DNA of 60,000 bases from Apostichopus japonicus (taxonomy: Eukaryota > Echinodermata > Holothuroidea > Aspidochirotida > Stichopodidae): positions 42,445,111 through 42,505,110 of the forward strand of contig NC_092576.1 of the NCBI RefSeq assembly GCF_037975245.1, written 5' to 3'. Within the stretch, counting starts at the first letter, position 1; each line of letters begins with the position of its first letter. The notes beneath the pieces were generated by a model. It saw nothing but the letters and a program-made list of their open reading frames with translations, was not told the DNA's origin and ran no database searches. A program made the translations under genes and the position numbers. Of this stretch, positions 1-10,461 are shown piece after piece.

Positions 1-624
1 ACCTAACGTGGACGTTCTTGAACAGTTTCTCATCAACTAAATATACAAACGGTTCCGAGACGGAAATCAATTAACTTATAAAAATGCCTGCATGTAAAAT
101 ATAAAAATAACAATAAAACAAAGACAAAGCAATCTAAAAACAATTATCAGGTTTAACTTTTCTTATATATGTATAGCAAGTTATGGATATCATCTGGTAT
201 TAATTTTACTGTAAAGATGTCACAGCCGACTTGCTGCACGTGAACAGGTATTTTATATGTTTTCCTAACTTGAGATGACAGCAGTAATATTTTATACCAT
301 AAGTTTGTGTTTTCGTTCCAGAAAATAGTAAGTACCTTTCGTTTAACTGCACCATATTATGGTAATTTCTCAGTTGATCAATTGCTCTTCGTAGACCCCC
401 CATCACCCCCACGAAAAAGAGCATCAAAGACATGGTTATATTATGGTTTGACCTCAATTTCATACCTCAAATGATTGACCATTGTCCAGCAATCATGTGC
501 AGCCTGCACGCATGGTACTATAATAACGTTTCTATTGCATTTTTGTATGAAATATGTGAATCAGTGACACACTGCTTCTATACACTAACGGGGACTCAAT
601 AGATAAAAAACAATTACTCAATCA
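1..624. other. 3' flank of the unnamed minus-strand gene
   Basis: AT-rich sequence downstream of the stop codon of the minus-strand gene. It probably holds that gene's 3' UTR, but no clear polyadenylation signal was identified on the minus strand. The one short minus-strand open frame here (206-463) has no recognisable domain. Nothing else is supported. Confidence 0.5.
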
Positions 625-3600
625 TTACTTTAAACAAAGGAAACCCATGTCCTCTACCTGCACCCAGATTGTTTCACCTTCCTCTGTCGTGACTCGGAAC
701 CGTCTTTGCGATTCGGAATTTTCCGCACAAGTTACGTCTCTTTCAGAAGTCCTTCTTGGACAATTTTCAATATCTTCCGTGGCTGATGCACTAGATAGTT
801 TATCATCACTGTGTGATGCTTTGCATGCCCGATCATCAGTTATCGTCTTTGGAAGGGTATTCCTGCTATCAGATATTACTTTCTCTAAAGTAAAATCATT
901 TTTGAAACTTGCAGAATCAATATGCAGTTTATTTGATAGATCGTTTGGGCTTCTGTTAATTCCTTCTCCGTTTTTCACCTTTTCAGTGACGTCATCACAA
1001 GACTGTGACGCACACCGTCCGTAATATGACGTGCCGCTCAAGTTACAACTGAAATCGAAAATATCCTGTGGACTCTCCGCTCTGTCCAACGACACCCAAT
1101 CAGAGTTGTCACTCGATGACTTGTCTGTCGTTACGTCACTTCCGATGATTAGATCATCCTCTCCAGAGAAACAATTTGTTGTGTCATGATCAGGGTCTTG
1201 CATTCCCAAATGGCATTTGCTATTTTCATCATTTTCCAATGCGGATGCAGGTCGTTGCACTGTTGATGCCTTTAGACTTGATCCTTTCTTACAACTTTTG
1301 TTCTCATTCTTGTCATAATCATCTGAAACATTTACAGGAGAAGGTGAACTCCTCTTATCTCGACCCCTCCTGCTCCGATTTTGTTTATCATGATAGATCA
1401 TTTTGGTGGTGGATGGGGATATTTCTCCTTGCGTCTTGTTCCCATGGTCAACAACCCCTGTCATTTCATCCTCACATCTTGATGACTGTCGATCTGTAAG
1501 GCGTTCAGTCACGCTATTCATGTGACTGACTTTGTCTCGTTTCACCTGTTCATTTCTACTTTTAGCATTTAATGAACTATTTGTGGTGCTTTCAGTTCTC
1601 TCTGTACACTCTTTTCTCATTGATCTTCCCACAGCTTTCTTCGTTTTCTGCCTTTGACGTCGTTTGGGAGTGGAATGATCGTTACTCTTGGCAACTGTTG
1701 TATCGATGGGTAGTTGGTCCACCACAGCCAGCGCAGATTGCCAGGTTTGTGAAGCCAGTTCGTTAGCCCCGTCAATGTATTCTGCGTTGTAATGAACCGA
1801 CTTTAAGAGACTTCGCAACTCATGTGAGGATTCTTTCCCGTGACTTCGACTGTGAGAGTCCTTGCGGGTAGATGTCATTGATTTGCTCAAAAGTTCATCC
1901 CAAATCCTGGCAGATAAAGACGCTCGGGTTTGTCGACCCTTTTGACGCTGCTTATCGCCCAAAAACTGGCTTTCATTGTCACGCGTAGTCGACTGTTTTC
2001 CTGAAGGTTTTTTCCTACCACGCTTTGGTTCGTTTAGCTTTAGTTTATCAGTAGATGTGACGGGTTCACGGTGGCCTAATTTATCATCTTTCAATGTGGT
2101 CTTTAACGACTTGGCTAAGTTTGAGGTGGAAAACAGTCCTTCTTTTTTAATACCCTGTTTGATATCTGTGACATCAGGTCTGAATTTCTCATCGGTGCTA
2201 ACATCTTTCAACTTTGAACTAGATGGCGAATTTTCTTCTTCACTGTTGGATCTGTTTATGGTGGCGTATTTTGTAAATTTCATCGGATCGTTAGAGGCGA
2301 TTCTTGATGAAACTTTTATTTTCTCACTCTGATTAAGCCAGTAGTTTATTGGCGATAACGAATGTGAAGGTTTCACCCATTCATCAACTTTAACTGACTC
2401 TTGAAGAGAATAGTTTGATTGTTGCAGCTGATTGTCTTCCGTCTTTGTGGCCAAATCCGTCTTCTTTAAACCGGTTTTACTTTTCGCGTCCTCCTTAGCA
2501 TTTGCATTTCCAAAGTCCTGCTCCATTGTAACATATGGCTGATTGTGCGTATCAGCGGCAGCTTCCTTCACGTCTTCACACTGTGTTTTATCACGCTTCC
2601 GCAAGTTTGCTTCATCAAAATGTTTCCTGGCACCTTTATGTTTCTGCAGCGGCTTTGAAGATGGTTGTCCTTGAAGACGATGGCCCTTCTTTGCGTCACA
2701 AGAGCTTTGATAATAAATGCTTGATACCAAATCTCCTTGATCCGCCGGTTTTCCCATGCCGTCCGAGCTATTCCGGTTGAAGCTAGTTTGCAGGTTCCCG
2801 AGTCCTAGTTTTCTTCTCAAGGCAGCTCTGTGTTTCCTTACGGTCTCAATGTACTCAGGACGGTACTGCGATGCTCCATTTGCACTCCAAGGTTTCTTGG
2901 TAAAGTGTTCATCTTCGTTTCGTAGAAACGATGTATCGTGATTGTAGCAACTTTGAGAATATTTCCTCTCATCTGAACCAATTTTAAGCCAGCTACTGCG
3001 GTTTGGTAAAAGAGATTGGGAATGCTTTCTCTCCTTGTTGTAAGAAGTATCACGTGATTCGGTTTCTAGACTACGGTCTTTCTTTATACGTTCCTTTATA
3101 CTCTTAAAGTAAGCTTTCTTCTCTCTAGTCAATGCCCTTTTCCTTTTGCATTTTTCGTCTGGTAACTCGGGCGACGGAGATGAAGTTACTGATATTTCAG
3201 AGTTATTAGTTCGATCACGGAATGTTGACCCTTTACGCTCACTTCTTTTTGTAAGTTTGCACTTGCTGGCGCTTGCTTTTTCTTGATCAATATATTCGGT
3301 TTTACCTGAGTCCTGCTTGAAATCCATCTCTTGACTGCTTGGCCTTACTGATTGGGGACTTCTACTTTCTTCACCGCAATCAGATAAGCCTTTTTGTATC
3401 CCCGCTTCTCCACTTGCAGAATTTTCTAAAACATTCTCTGGAACGGTTTTTGCCTGTGAGAGAGGTATCTCCTTCGTCTCAATAACCACCGATTGACTAA
3501 CATCCTGTCGTTTCAATGCCTTGTTACGGTAATCAGCTTCCTTTATGTGATTTCTAATTGTTTCTTTTGGTTTGATTTTAGTTGACACTATGCTACATCT

Positions 3601-4869
3601 CTCTTTTGATGACACGCCTGACGTAAGGTTACGTAATTTTGAGGTATCATCATTTACAGATCTTGAAGTAATAGCGTCCTCAAACGATGGCGGCGGAAAC
3701 ACGGTGTTCCCTTTAATACTACCGGGTACTATAATAGGTGTTTTCGGATGTTCTCCCGTGTTGCTCTTGGAATCTGCATCAGATAACTTATAAACCCTAT
3801 GACTCTCTCCAGCTTGACCGCATGAGATGCCACAGTTATGATTACTACCTTGTCCACGGTGATTCAAGGCACAGGAAAAGGAACATTTTCGTTTGAGTTT
3901 GTCACTTTGTCCTGGGACCGGATCGACTGCAACCACTTTTGAATTCTTGCAACTCTGCTTGGACCCATCTTCTTTCTTTTTGTTCTGTATATTGTTATCA
4001 CGATGCTCATTGTTGTCAACACTCTTCGTAGATTCCTGAATAGGCTTACAACTGTACTCAGACATAAATTTATTGCTGAATTCTTTCAAAACGTTGATCG
4101 CAGATGAGACCTTCGCAACATTTACACGCATAGCTTGCCCTTCATTTGAAAGTTGCGTTTCCTTTTGAATTAGGTCAAGTAACATGTTTGTGTTTTCTTC
4201 AATATGCAATTGAAGACGACCTACTAAATCTTCAGATTGTCCCCTATCGTCTAATTCTACCTTTCCGCCATTTATTGATGACGTCATGTTACGTTCGCGA
4301 CACGGTCTGACGTGATCTGCCGTCCTTGACGGAGGCCCGTCATCATATCCAGTACTATTTCTTATTGATTCGTGTGTTAATGATACAGGAATGTATTTGT
4401 CAATCAATTTGCACCGTTCTGCCCTCTTGACGGTGGACACACCATCGTTTTTACTATCACCTCTAGACACCTCATCTATGTCAACACAGTTTTTAACATC
4501 TCTTGCCGACTTCACGAGATCCTTTTGGACTTTCTTTCCCTTACCAAACTGGACTGGGTCGTCCTTAACTTGCGTTACGTTGGAAAAATCAGACAGTGCT
4601 ACCCAAGATTCAGTGTTGGTTCGACGAAAAGGAGGACTTATTCTCAAATATGATGATGAAGAAGATGCTTTCTCCGGATGATTGGTCATTGGATCACAGA
4701 CTCGTCTAGGACGTACTACCGTTGTTGGTCGAGAAGGTCTTGCTGTCGCTTTGATCTTTGTCTTCCCAGGATTGGTCAATAATACTTCCGGGAGCTGACG
4801 GTGTAGGCCAGAATTGTCCGATACCAGGGATGGAATTGGTTTGCTCGCTTCGTCCTCCTTGATCTTCAT
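625..4869 (-). CDS. Large uncharacterised, low-complexity charged protein (1,414 codons, single coding exon)
   Basis: An open frame of 1,414 codons without introns, far longer than chance allows in this AT-rich DNA. The Met at 4869 has A at -3, a fair start context. I do not recognise the family. The protein is rich in Ser, Lys, Asp, Glu, Arg and Asn and looks mostly disordered. Residues about 205-270 (EDLVGRLQLHIEENTNMLLD onward) resemble a short coiled coil. A basic helix containing YIETVRKHRAALRRKLGL lies near the middle, and the basic stretch RRQRQKTKKAVGRSMRK could be a nuclear localisation signal. The tail ends in a compact conserved-looking segment, GETIWVQVEDMGFLCLK. No signal peptide or membrane segment is seen. 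By composition it could be a centrosomal, cytoskeletal or nuclear scaffold protein, but that is a guess. It may have upstream exons, since the frame stays open for some codons above the Met. Many shorter plus-strand frames across it are antisense shadows. Confidence 0.8.
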   Translation of the reverse strand: MKIKEDEASKPIPSLVSDNSGLHRQLPEVLLTNPGKTKIKATARPSRPTTVVRPRRVCDPMTNHPEKASSSSSYLRISPPFRRTNTESWVALSDFSNVTQVKDDPVQFGKGKKVQKDLVKSARDVKNCVDIDEVSRGDSKNDGVSTVKRAERCKLIDKYIPVSLTHESIRNSTGYDDGPPSRTADHVRPCRERNMTSSINGGKVELDDRGQSEDLVGRLQLHIEENTNMLLDLIQKETQLSNEGQAMRVNVAKVSSAINVLKEFSNKFMSEYSCKPIQESTKSVDNNEHRDNNIQNKKKEDGSKQSCKNSKVVAVDPVPGQSDKLKRKCSFSCALNHRGQGSNHNCGISCGQAGESHRVYKLSDADSKSNTGEHPKTPIIVPGSIKGNTVFPPPSFEDAITSRSVNDDTSKLRNLTSGVSSKERCSIVSTKIKPKETIRNHIKEADYRNKALKRQDVSQSVVIETKEIPLSQAKTVPENVLENSASGEAGIQKGLSDCGEESRSPQSVRPSSQEMDFKQDSGKTEYIDQEKASASKCKLTKRSERKGSTFRDRTNNSEISVTSSPSPELPDEKCKRKRALTREKKAYFKSIKERIKKDRSLETESRDTSYNKERKHSQSLLPNRSSWLKIGSDERKYSQSCYNHDTSFLRNEDEHFTKKPWSANGASQYRPEYIETVRKHRAALRRKLGLGNLQTSFNRNSSDGMGKPADQGDLVSSIYYQSSCDAKKGHRLQGQPSSKPLQKHKGARKHFDEANLRKRDKTQCEDVKEAAADTHNQPYVTMEQDFGNANAKEDAKSKTGLKKTDLATKTEDNQLQQSNYSLQESVKVDEWVKPSHSLSPINYWLNQSEKIKVSSRIASNDPMKFTKYATINRSNSEEENSPSSSKLKDVSTDEKFRPDVTDIKQGIKKEGLFSTSNLAKSLKTTLKDDKLGHREPVTSTDKLKLNEPKRGRKKPSGKQSTTRDNESQFLGDKQRQKGRQTRASLSARIWDELLSKSMTSTRKDSHSRSHGKESSHELRSLLKSVHYNAEYIDGANELASQTWQSALAVVDQLPIDTTVAKSNDHSTPKRRQRQKTKKAVGRSMRKECTERTESTTNSSLNAKSRNEQVKRDKVSHMNSVTERLTDRQSSRCEDEMTGVVDHGNKTQGEISPSTTKMIYHDKQNRSRRGRDKRSSPSPVNVSDDYDKNENKSCKKGSSLKASTVQRPASALENDENSKCHLGMQDPDHDTTNCFSGEDDLIIGSDVTTDKSSSDNSDWVSLDRAESPQDIFDFSCNLSGTSYYGRCASQSCDDVTEKVKNGEGINRSPNDLSNKLHIDSASFKNDFTLEKVISDSRNTLPKTITDDRACKASHSDDKLSSASATEDIENCPRRTSERDVTCAENSESQRRFRVTTEEGETIWVQVEDMGFLCLK

Positions 4870-6339
4870 ACTTGACGATGAATGGAGCTGAAGGAAGCTG
4901 TCGATGTAGAAGGAAAGCGAAAGTGAACAGGAAATCGTTCAAAATGAAGTTGTTAATCCGACGAATAAATATGACAACGATTGCCGCTGTTTACTGAGCC
5001 TTTAAACATCTCCAAACAACATATATGAGGTTTGCTCCTTAGTACATAATTGCTTATAACGTCCATATCTCTGATTGGAGCAGGATAAAGCCGAAGACTT
5101 AACATAAATGACATTAATCTATTTCGCTGACGTCATAAGCAACTTTCGTCGGTAAGAGTAGGCATCACCGTCATTTTAAGTATCTGCATTATTATTGAAG
5201 TCGTTATGACGAATTTGGTATTTTTTTTTCTTTGTCTACACTTGCAGTGAATGACCGTTGTCTTAGATTCAGCCGCCAAAATGAAAGCGCACTATAGGAT
5301 AAAGGGGAAAAAGAAGTGACTATAAGTAATATCGTACCAGACGGAAACTTCTTAAATATTGACGTTAACAGAATATTAATTGTTACGCTCGAATGAGTGA
5401 TATACTGTAACTGGGATCCCTGTCGCTTCTGGTAGTAATGAATAATAGCAATCAGTTTACACCGTGTCTTTTTGGAAAACGAAAACGTCGTTCAAAATTT
5501 AAAGGAAATATACAATATAAATCTAGTAAGCATAATGATTTTATAATTGGGTTTGTTGTAATATCACTCATTCTAAATTACTTGGTTATTTGCTTTACTG
5601 CGCATGTGCAAGTGATACAGACAGAGACTCAGCCAAATCTATATATACCGTGGTTATACCTTGACTAAACGTTTACATACTGTTACGGTGACTAGTATTG
5701 TTTTGTTTATTATCGTGAATACTTTTGTATACGCTGACTACTTTTGAGTACAGTCACGCGGCATTTTCAACAACGTGAGAACTTTACATACCGTAACGTG
5801 TTTAATACCGTGACATTTCATATACCGTGACATATGTGATTACCGTACCGTCTTATTTAAAGAAAAAAAAAACATAAATATGATTACACTGTTTCTGTTT
5901 TCGTGTTTCATTATAGGCGAAGAGCTTTGAAAGCCTGGCCTATAGCTTCACTACGAGTACACCCTCACACGTACTCATTCCCCTCCCCTTCATTTGGATC
6001 CGAGCCAGTATGTAACTGATTCCGTTCCATTCTAAACCTTACATCATCAGGTCTCTCTCTGTCTCAAATTAGTGTTAATTGTACATAGTTACAATACAAC
6101 AAATGGACAATTATCAGCAATTATGTCGCCTTTCCTCTCGTTACTTAAAATGAATGATAGTCACAATAACGTGGTGTACAGTAACTCCAAGTGTTCGATA
6201 ACTTTCTCCATTTTAGTCATACATGTGCAGCAATGATAGATCAACTGTCAGTAAAGCTGACGTGTGCATCAAAATGATGCCCACTTTTCTCAAAATGAAA
6301 TTTTTATCATATAGATATTTGACAGAAACTGTTATATCG

Positions 6340-6341
<2 letters not shown>
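4870..6341. other. Non-genic stretch upstream of the minus-strand gene
   Basis: This should contain the promoter and any 5' UTR of the minus-strand gene, but no TATA box or CpG-rich block is clear. Around 5690-5850 short motifs of the form taccgtgac recur in degenerate form. No credible open frame or RNA gene is seen. Confidence 0.4.

Positions 6342-6371
<30 letters not shown>
6342..6371. repeat. (TA)n microsatellite, left flank of MITE
   Basis: About 30 bp of perfect AT/TA dinucleotides. It abuts the left terminal inverted repeat of the element starting at 6372; the matching right flank is the (TA)n tract at 8308. Confidence 0.9.
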
Positions 6372-6374
<3 letters not shown>

Positions 6375-7041
6375 GCGCGTATCCAGGATTTTCTAACCCG
6401 GGGGGCGCGAATTACTATCTAAGCGGAGCGCCACCATCGGTTGGCGCGGAGCGTACAAGAAAATTTCTGGTTTTGATACCCCCCAGATCACCGGAAATGG
6501 CACTTCTCGGGCTTAAAAATGACCAACCAGATGTACACTTTTGCCTGAGAACCAAGTATTTCCCCAAATTTTTTTTTTTCCATCCATAACCTTTTTGAAG
6601 ATTGTCACCAGTCACACGATCATGTTCGACCTCAATGCATGTCCTATGGATCGTTGCTTTTGTAGGTGATTCTACGTCACGGCCCACAATATCCGAAAGC
6701 CCCACTTTTCAAGGTTTTAAGCCCATTATTTGTTGAGAATTTGAAAATTCACATTTCTCGTGAATAAAATCACTTCAAAACATACCCATAATGTTGCACA
6801 AAATTCAATCTATGGACAACCAATATAGAAAAAACTCCTCCAACCCCTAACAGACAGGTCAAAATTGCACGAGTAGAGGAAAGTATGATGAAGAATGTTG
6901 GTCAGGAAATTTTGGAAAATTCAGACACAGTTAATTTATTGGTTAAAACCTCTTATAATGGCTATTATAAAACTTCGTTAAAGGAAATGAAAAATACCAG
7001 ATATTTCCGATATCAGGTATATCGAAACCGAACACTACACA

Positions 7042-7471
7042 CATAGGCGTAGGTCCCGTAGGAGGCGGGGGCTGCAGCCCCCCACCCCCCGCAACCAAAT
7101 TTTTCGGGCACCTACTGAAAGAAAAATATATAGCAATATATAGCTTAAAAATTATCTCCTTGGTAATTAAATTAAAGTTCTAAGCTTGGCCGACATTACT
7201 ACTGTAAAAGAGAGTTTTGACATAAATTGATCTGTATGCTTTTTCTCCATCTACATAAGACATTTGGTTGTTTACATTAGCATCTGGCGGTATACTGTGC
7301 AACTTTCACGGACCGTGCGGTACACGATGCCATGCAATGTAATGACCGATGCTTGCTTATATGATATTGGCATCGATATGTTGAACGCGCGCTTTGCGGG
7401 CGAAAAATTTTGGCTTTTTTTTCGGGCAAGTCATTACAGCCCCCAAATCCAATTGGGCTCCTACGCCTTTG
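7042..7471. mobile_element. 430-bp MITE with 8-bp target duplication, nested
   Basis: Ends are CATAGGCGTAGG at 7042 and CCTACGCCTTTG ending at 7471, imperfect inverted repeats. They are flanked by the direct repeat actacaca at 7034-7041 and 7472-7479. Sub-terminal blocks (GGGGGCTGCAGCC near the left, the fragment with TACAGCCCCC near the right) and CCAAATTTTTCGGGC-type motifs are also roughly inverted. The 8-bp duplication and CA start fit hAT-type non-autonomous elements. No coding capacity. Confidence 0.75.
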
Positions 7472-7575
7472 ACTACACACATAGACAGTTTTTGAGGCTG
7501 TTCATCGTGGAACATGCATTTCAATGCTCACTGATATGATGTTATATCTGCTCTTTACTTAACAAATTCGAACAG

Positions 7576-7815
7576 GCGTGTAGCGAGTAATTGCCAAGGG
7601 AGGGGCGAAGCCTGTAGGCAAACTATCTAAGCGAAGCGCCACCATGGGTTGGCGCGAAGCGTACAATAAAAAATTTTGCCGAAAAAGCCTCCCAGATCGC
7701 TGGAAATGACACTTCCCAGGCCTTGTAAGTTGCATCTAAGCATTGTCTATTTTGAAGTTACTAGCGATGTCATAAAGAAAATTTGCTCGGGGGGGGGGGG
7801 GCGGTCGCCCCTTTC
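7576..7815. mobile_element. Truncated MITE of the same family as the 36403 element
   Basis: Starts CAGGCGTGTAGCG and then closely tracks the 36403-36685 copy: the CTATCTAAGCGAAGCGCC block, CTCCCAGATCGCTGGAAATG, CCAGGCCTTGTAAGTTGCAT and a poly-G tract near 7790. The right terminal inverted repeat is missing, so this copy is broken after the G-run. Confidence 0.7.
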
Positions 7816-8129
7816 CCGAAATGCGTCATGTTCCCCGACGACTCGGTCGAGTTCAAGACCAGCCACAGTTGGTTCCATATAGCACAATTGTACAATTGTT
7901 TAAGGCGTCCATACACACACACGCGTTATGATAGACCATATATAATATTTAGATACATTAGTGAGAGAGGAAAAATGGAAACGTCAAAAATGGAGTTGTC
8001 GGTGTAAGGGGTAGGGTGAGGCGCACACCCCCTCCGTAATCCTTGATCTGTCACTGGCTACCCTGTGTTTATAATAGGGATCAGCGCTTTAACTATGGCT
8101 GTTCCTCTTTCTCTTCCCGAGGTCTTGGC

Positions 8130-8262
8130 TATCTTCTACTCCCTCCTTTTCTCCTTTTTCTCTTTTTTTCTTTTTCTTTTCCCTTCCTTCCTCTCCTCCT
8201 TTTCTTTTTTCCCCCTCCTTTTCCCTTTTTTCTTCTCTTTTTTTTCTCTCCTCTTTTCCTTA
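8130..8262. repeat. Polypyrimidine (C/T) tract
   Basis: About 130 bases consisting almost only of C and T on the plus strand. Such homopurine-homopyrimidine tracts can form triplex structures. Open frames across it are low-complexity artefacts. Confidence 0.85.
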
Positions 8263-8304
8263 CCCGGGGGCGCGCGCCCCCAACGCCCCCCCCTGGATAC
8301 GCAC

Positions 8305-8307
<3 letters not shown>

Positions 8308-8356
<49 letters not shown>
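8308..8356. repeat. (TA)n microsatellite, right flank of MITE
   Basis: Roughly 49 bp of AT dinucleotides directly after the right terminal inverted repeat ending at 8307. With the tract ending at 6371 it suggests the composite element landed in one TA microsatellite. Confidence 0.9.
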
Positions 8357-8361
<5 letters not shown>

Positions 8362-9231
8362 ATCGATGAAACCATGTGTTATTGTTGTTCTTTAAAAGAA
8401 CACGATGTTACCGTTCTCATCTACTGCATTTTGTAAAATGCATTTCTTTTCTGTATTTTCTTTTTCTGCTTTCATTACGCTGAATATTATGAGACAACTG
8501 TCAACGGTAGTGTCATGCAATATTCTAATGTTTACCTGGCCTAAGCTTAGGTCTCGTCGATATATTAATTATAAAAAAAGGCTAATGCTAGTAATGCTGA
8601 ATGTAAAACTCACCAGTAACTGTCCAGGCCTGCACGTTCGCTTCGTTCAGTGAAAAATGGATTAGAAATGGCGCACGAACGATATAATAAAATCTTATCC
8701 AGCGATTATTTTTCCTTAATGAAAACCGTTATAGTTGTAGTTCTGTCAAGTCAATAAACATTTTCAAAATACTGCAAACAAACAAACTCAAACGCGAAGG
8801 TGGTCGTTGGGGACATGTGGTGCGCACAAGTTTTTGCGCTTCAATATACCAAGTGACGCCAAGTTACCTGATGAAGCAATACAACGAGAATGCAGACCAT
8901 TGAGGGACGCTTTCTTAATTTGTGTTACTCGCTTGAGGCGCTTCCAATTTTACAAACATCTGCAGTCCTACTGGATTCCTACGCTTACGCCTGCAAAATG
9001 TCCAGTTTCCATGGAAATGGACTGGGTGAATTTGTTGAGCTGCATATACGGATTGTGGCACATTATGACTAACACAACAATATTGCGTCGCGCTGCAATA
9101 GATCTCTGATCCAGACCAAAGATTTTGCTATCGCGTACAATGCGCTGGAATGATTACAGTCACTCCTATACTATTTACACACAAATACGCAGAGGCCAGT
9201 ATACGCGCGCGTCTATAGCCTTAGTAGTAAT
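8357..9231. other. Non-genic stretch between MITE and LINE
   Basis: AT-rich sequence. A 100-codon plus-strand frame at 8807-9109 shows no recognisable domain and no splice or promoter support, so it is not called a gene. Confidence 0.4.
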
Positions 9232-10461
9232 TTGAGTCTCGTCTATCCGACATGCTCAGTGATTAACCTCCGCCACGTATCACGCTTTTAAAGTGCTAGC
9301 AGAAAAAGCTATAACATCCATAGGTTACACTATAAATCTATTGATGCTAGATATGAGCAAGGCGTTCGACACAATTCAAAGAGGATCCTTGCTAACTGAC
9401 CTAGAACAGGTTCTTGACAACGACGAACTTCACCTGATATCACTGCTAATCGATAACGTCTCCTACACCGTCAAATTAGAGGGCAAACTCGGACTTCCTT
9501 TTAACACTAACATTGGTTCACCACAAGGAGATAGTGCAAGTGCACTATTTTTTATAACTTATCTAGCCAACTCTTTGAAATCAGATGATAATGATATCGA
9601 TGCAGTTATCCTGCCATCTCAGTTAGCTGATCATGATTACAGCACTACCACCACTAATTTTTTTTTCACAGTAGACCAACAATACGCTAATGATATCTCT
9701 TGGGCATCAACTGGTCAGCATATACTGCAAGATATCGAAAAACGAGTTTCTGACAAACTGGCAGGAAGGAATCTGCAAATCAATTGCACAAAAACTGAGA
9801 AATTTTCAATCACAAGAAAAGGAAATGAAAGTTGGAAGAAGTGTAAATATGCTGGAAGCTTGCTGGGGACCGAAGAAGACATTAACCGAAGAATTGGTAT
9901 AACCAACGGTGCTTTCAACACACTGTCAAGCATTTTCAAAAGCAAAAACATAAGCCGCAACATTAAGCTTAGGATTTTTGAGGCTTTATTAAAGAGTATT
10001 TTTTTTTTTTTTTTGTACAATTGCGAACTGTGGGGCACAACCAAGGATCTTGATCGCAAAATTGACACTTTTCAAAGGAGACTACTTCGTTATATTCTGT
10101 ACATTAGATGGACCAATAACAATTGGTTATCAAATGATGAGCTCTACAACGAAAACAACCAAACACCTTGGTCATCCATAGTCGCACATAGAAGATTGAG
10201 ATTTTTCGGTCATGTAGCAAGACTCCAGGAGGACGCTCCAGCAAAGGTTGCTTTAAGAGAAGCACTGAGACATACTATTAAACCAGTAGGAAGGCCTGTG
10301 ACAACCTTGCTTGGAAAAATAAAGTCGCAATTTAAGGACATTAATATTAACAATTTCGAGGAAGCAATAAACCTTGCGCAAGATCGTGATACGTGGCGGA
10401 GGTTAATCACTGAGCATGTCGGATAGACGAGACTCAACTTACTACTACTACTACTACTACT
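9232..10461 (+). mobile_element. 5'-truncated non-LTR retrotransposon (LINE) bounded by a 53-bp inverted repeat
   Basis: The right end holds the 3' part of a LINE: reverse transcriptase frame, stop codon, then a short tail of TAC triplets (10438-10461). The last 53 bases around the stop (10385-10437) occur again, perfectly inverted, at 9232-9284. The inverted arm even carries a short TAGTAG stretch just outside it (9222-9230), the complement of the triplet tail. The arrangement could come from a tiny oppositely oriented copy of the same family next to the longer one, from template switching during insertion, or from true terminal inverted repeats. No convincing target duplication was found. 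Confidence 0.75.
9293..10429 (+). pseudogene. LINE reverse transcriptase, 5'-truncated and catalytically altered
   Basis: The frame encodes the middle and C-terminal parts of a non-LTR reverse transcriptase. Motif A is LDMSKAFDTI, motif B is GSPQGDSASALFF and motif C reads YANDISWA where YADD is expected, so one catalytic aspartate is replaced by asparagine. The thumb and C-terminal region follow (NIKLRIFEALLKSIFFF, then CELWG, RRLRFFGHVARL and a closing DRDTWRRL). The endonuclease and N-terminal RT motifs are missing. T-runs at 9658-9666 and 10001-10015 encode strings of Phe and suggest decay. It is a dead copy; I cannot place it in a LINE clade with certainty. Confidence 0.85.

Larger units (their letters stand above)
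6372..8307. mobile_element. Composite non-autonomous DNA transposon (hAT-like MITE) inserted in (TA)n, with nested insertions
   Basis: The left end, CAGGCGCGTATCCAGG at 6372, is matched in inverted orientation by CCTGGATACGCACCTG ending at 8307 (15 of 16 bases). Both ends abut (TA)n, as expected for insertion into a TA microsatellite. Inside lie motifs shared with the copies at 7576 and 36403, such as CTATCTAAGCG followed by GCGCCACCAT. A second element (7042-7471) is nested within, and a pyrimidine tract fills 8130-8262. No transposase frame is present. Terminal sequence and the 8-bp target duplication of the relative at 36403 suggest a hAT-type family. The outer pairing of ends is an inference; the interior is a mosaic. 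Confidence 0.6.

Noticed and set aside
647-4681. Several plus-strand frames of 60-125 codons antisense to the unnamed minus-strand gene
   Set aside because: They are shadows of the 1,414-codon frame; no domains and no splice signals.
8043-8436. Frames of Phe/Leu/Ser followed by Tyr-Ile repeats
   Set aside because: They arise from the pyrimidine tract and (TA)n microsatellite.
8807-9109. 100-codon plus-strand frame before the LINE
   Set aside because: No domain, no splice sites of note, and bordered by repeat-rich sequence.
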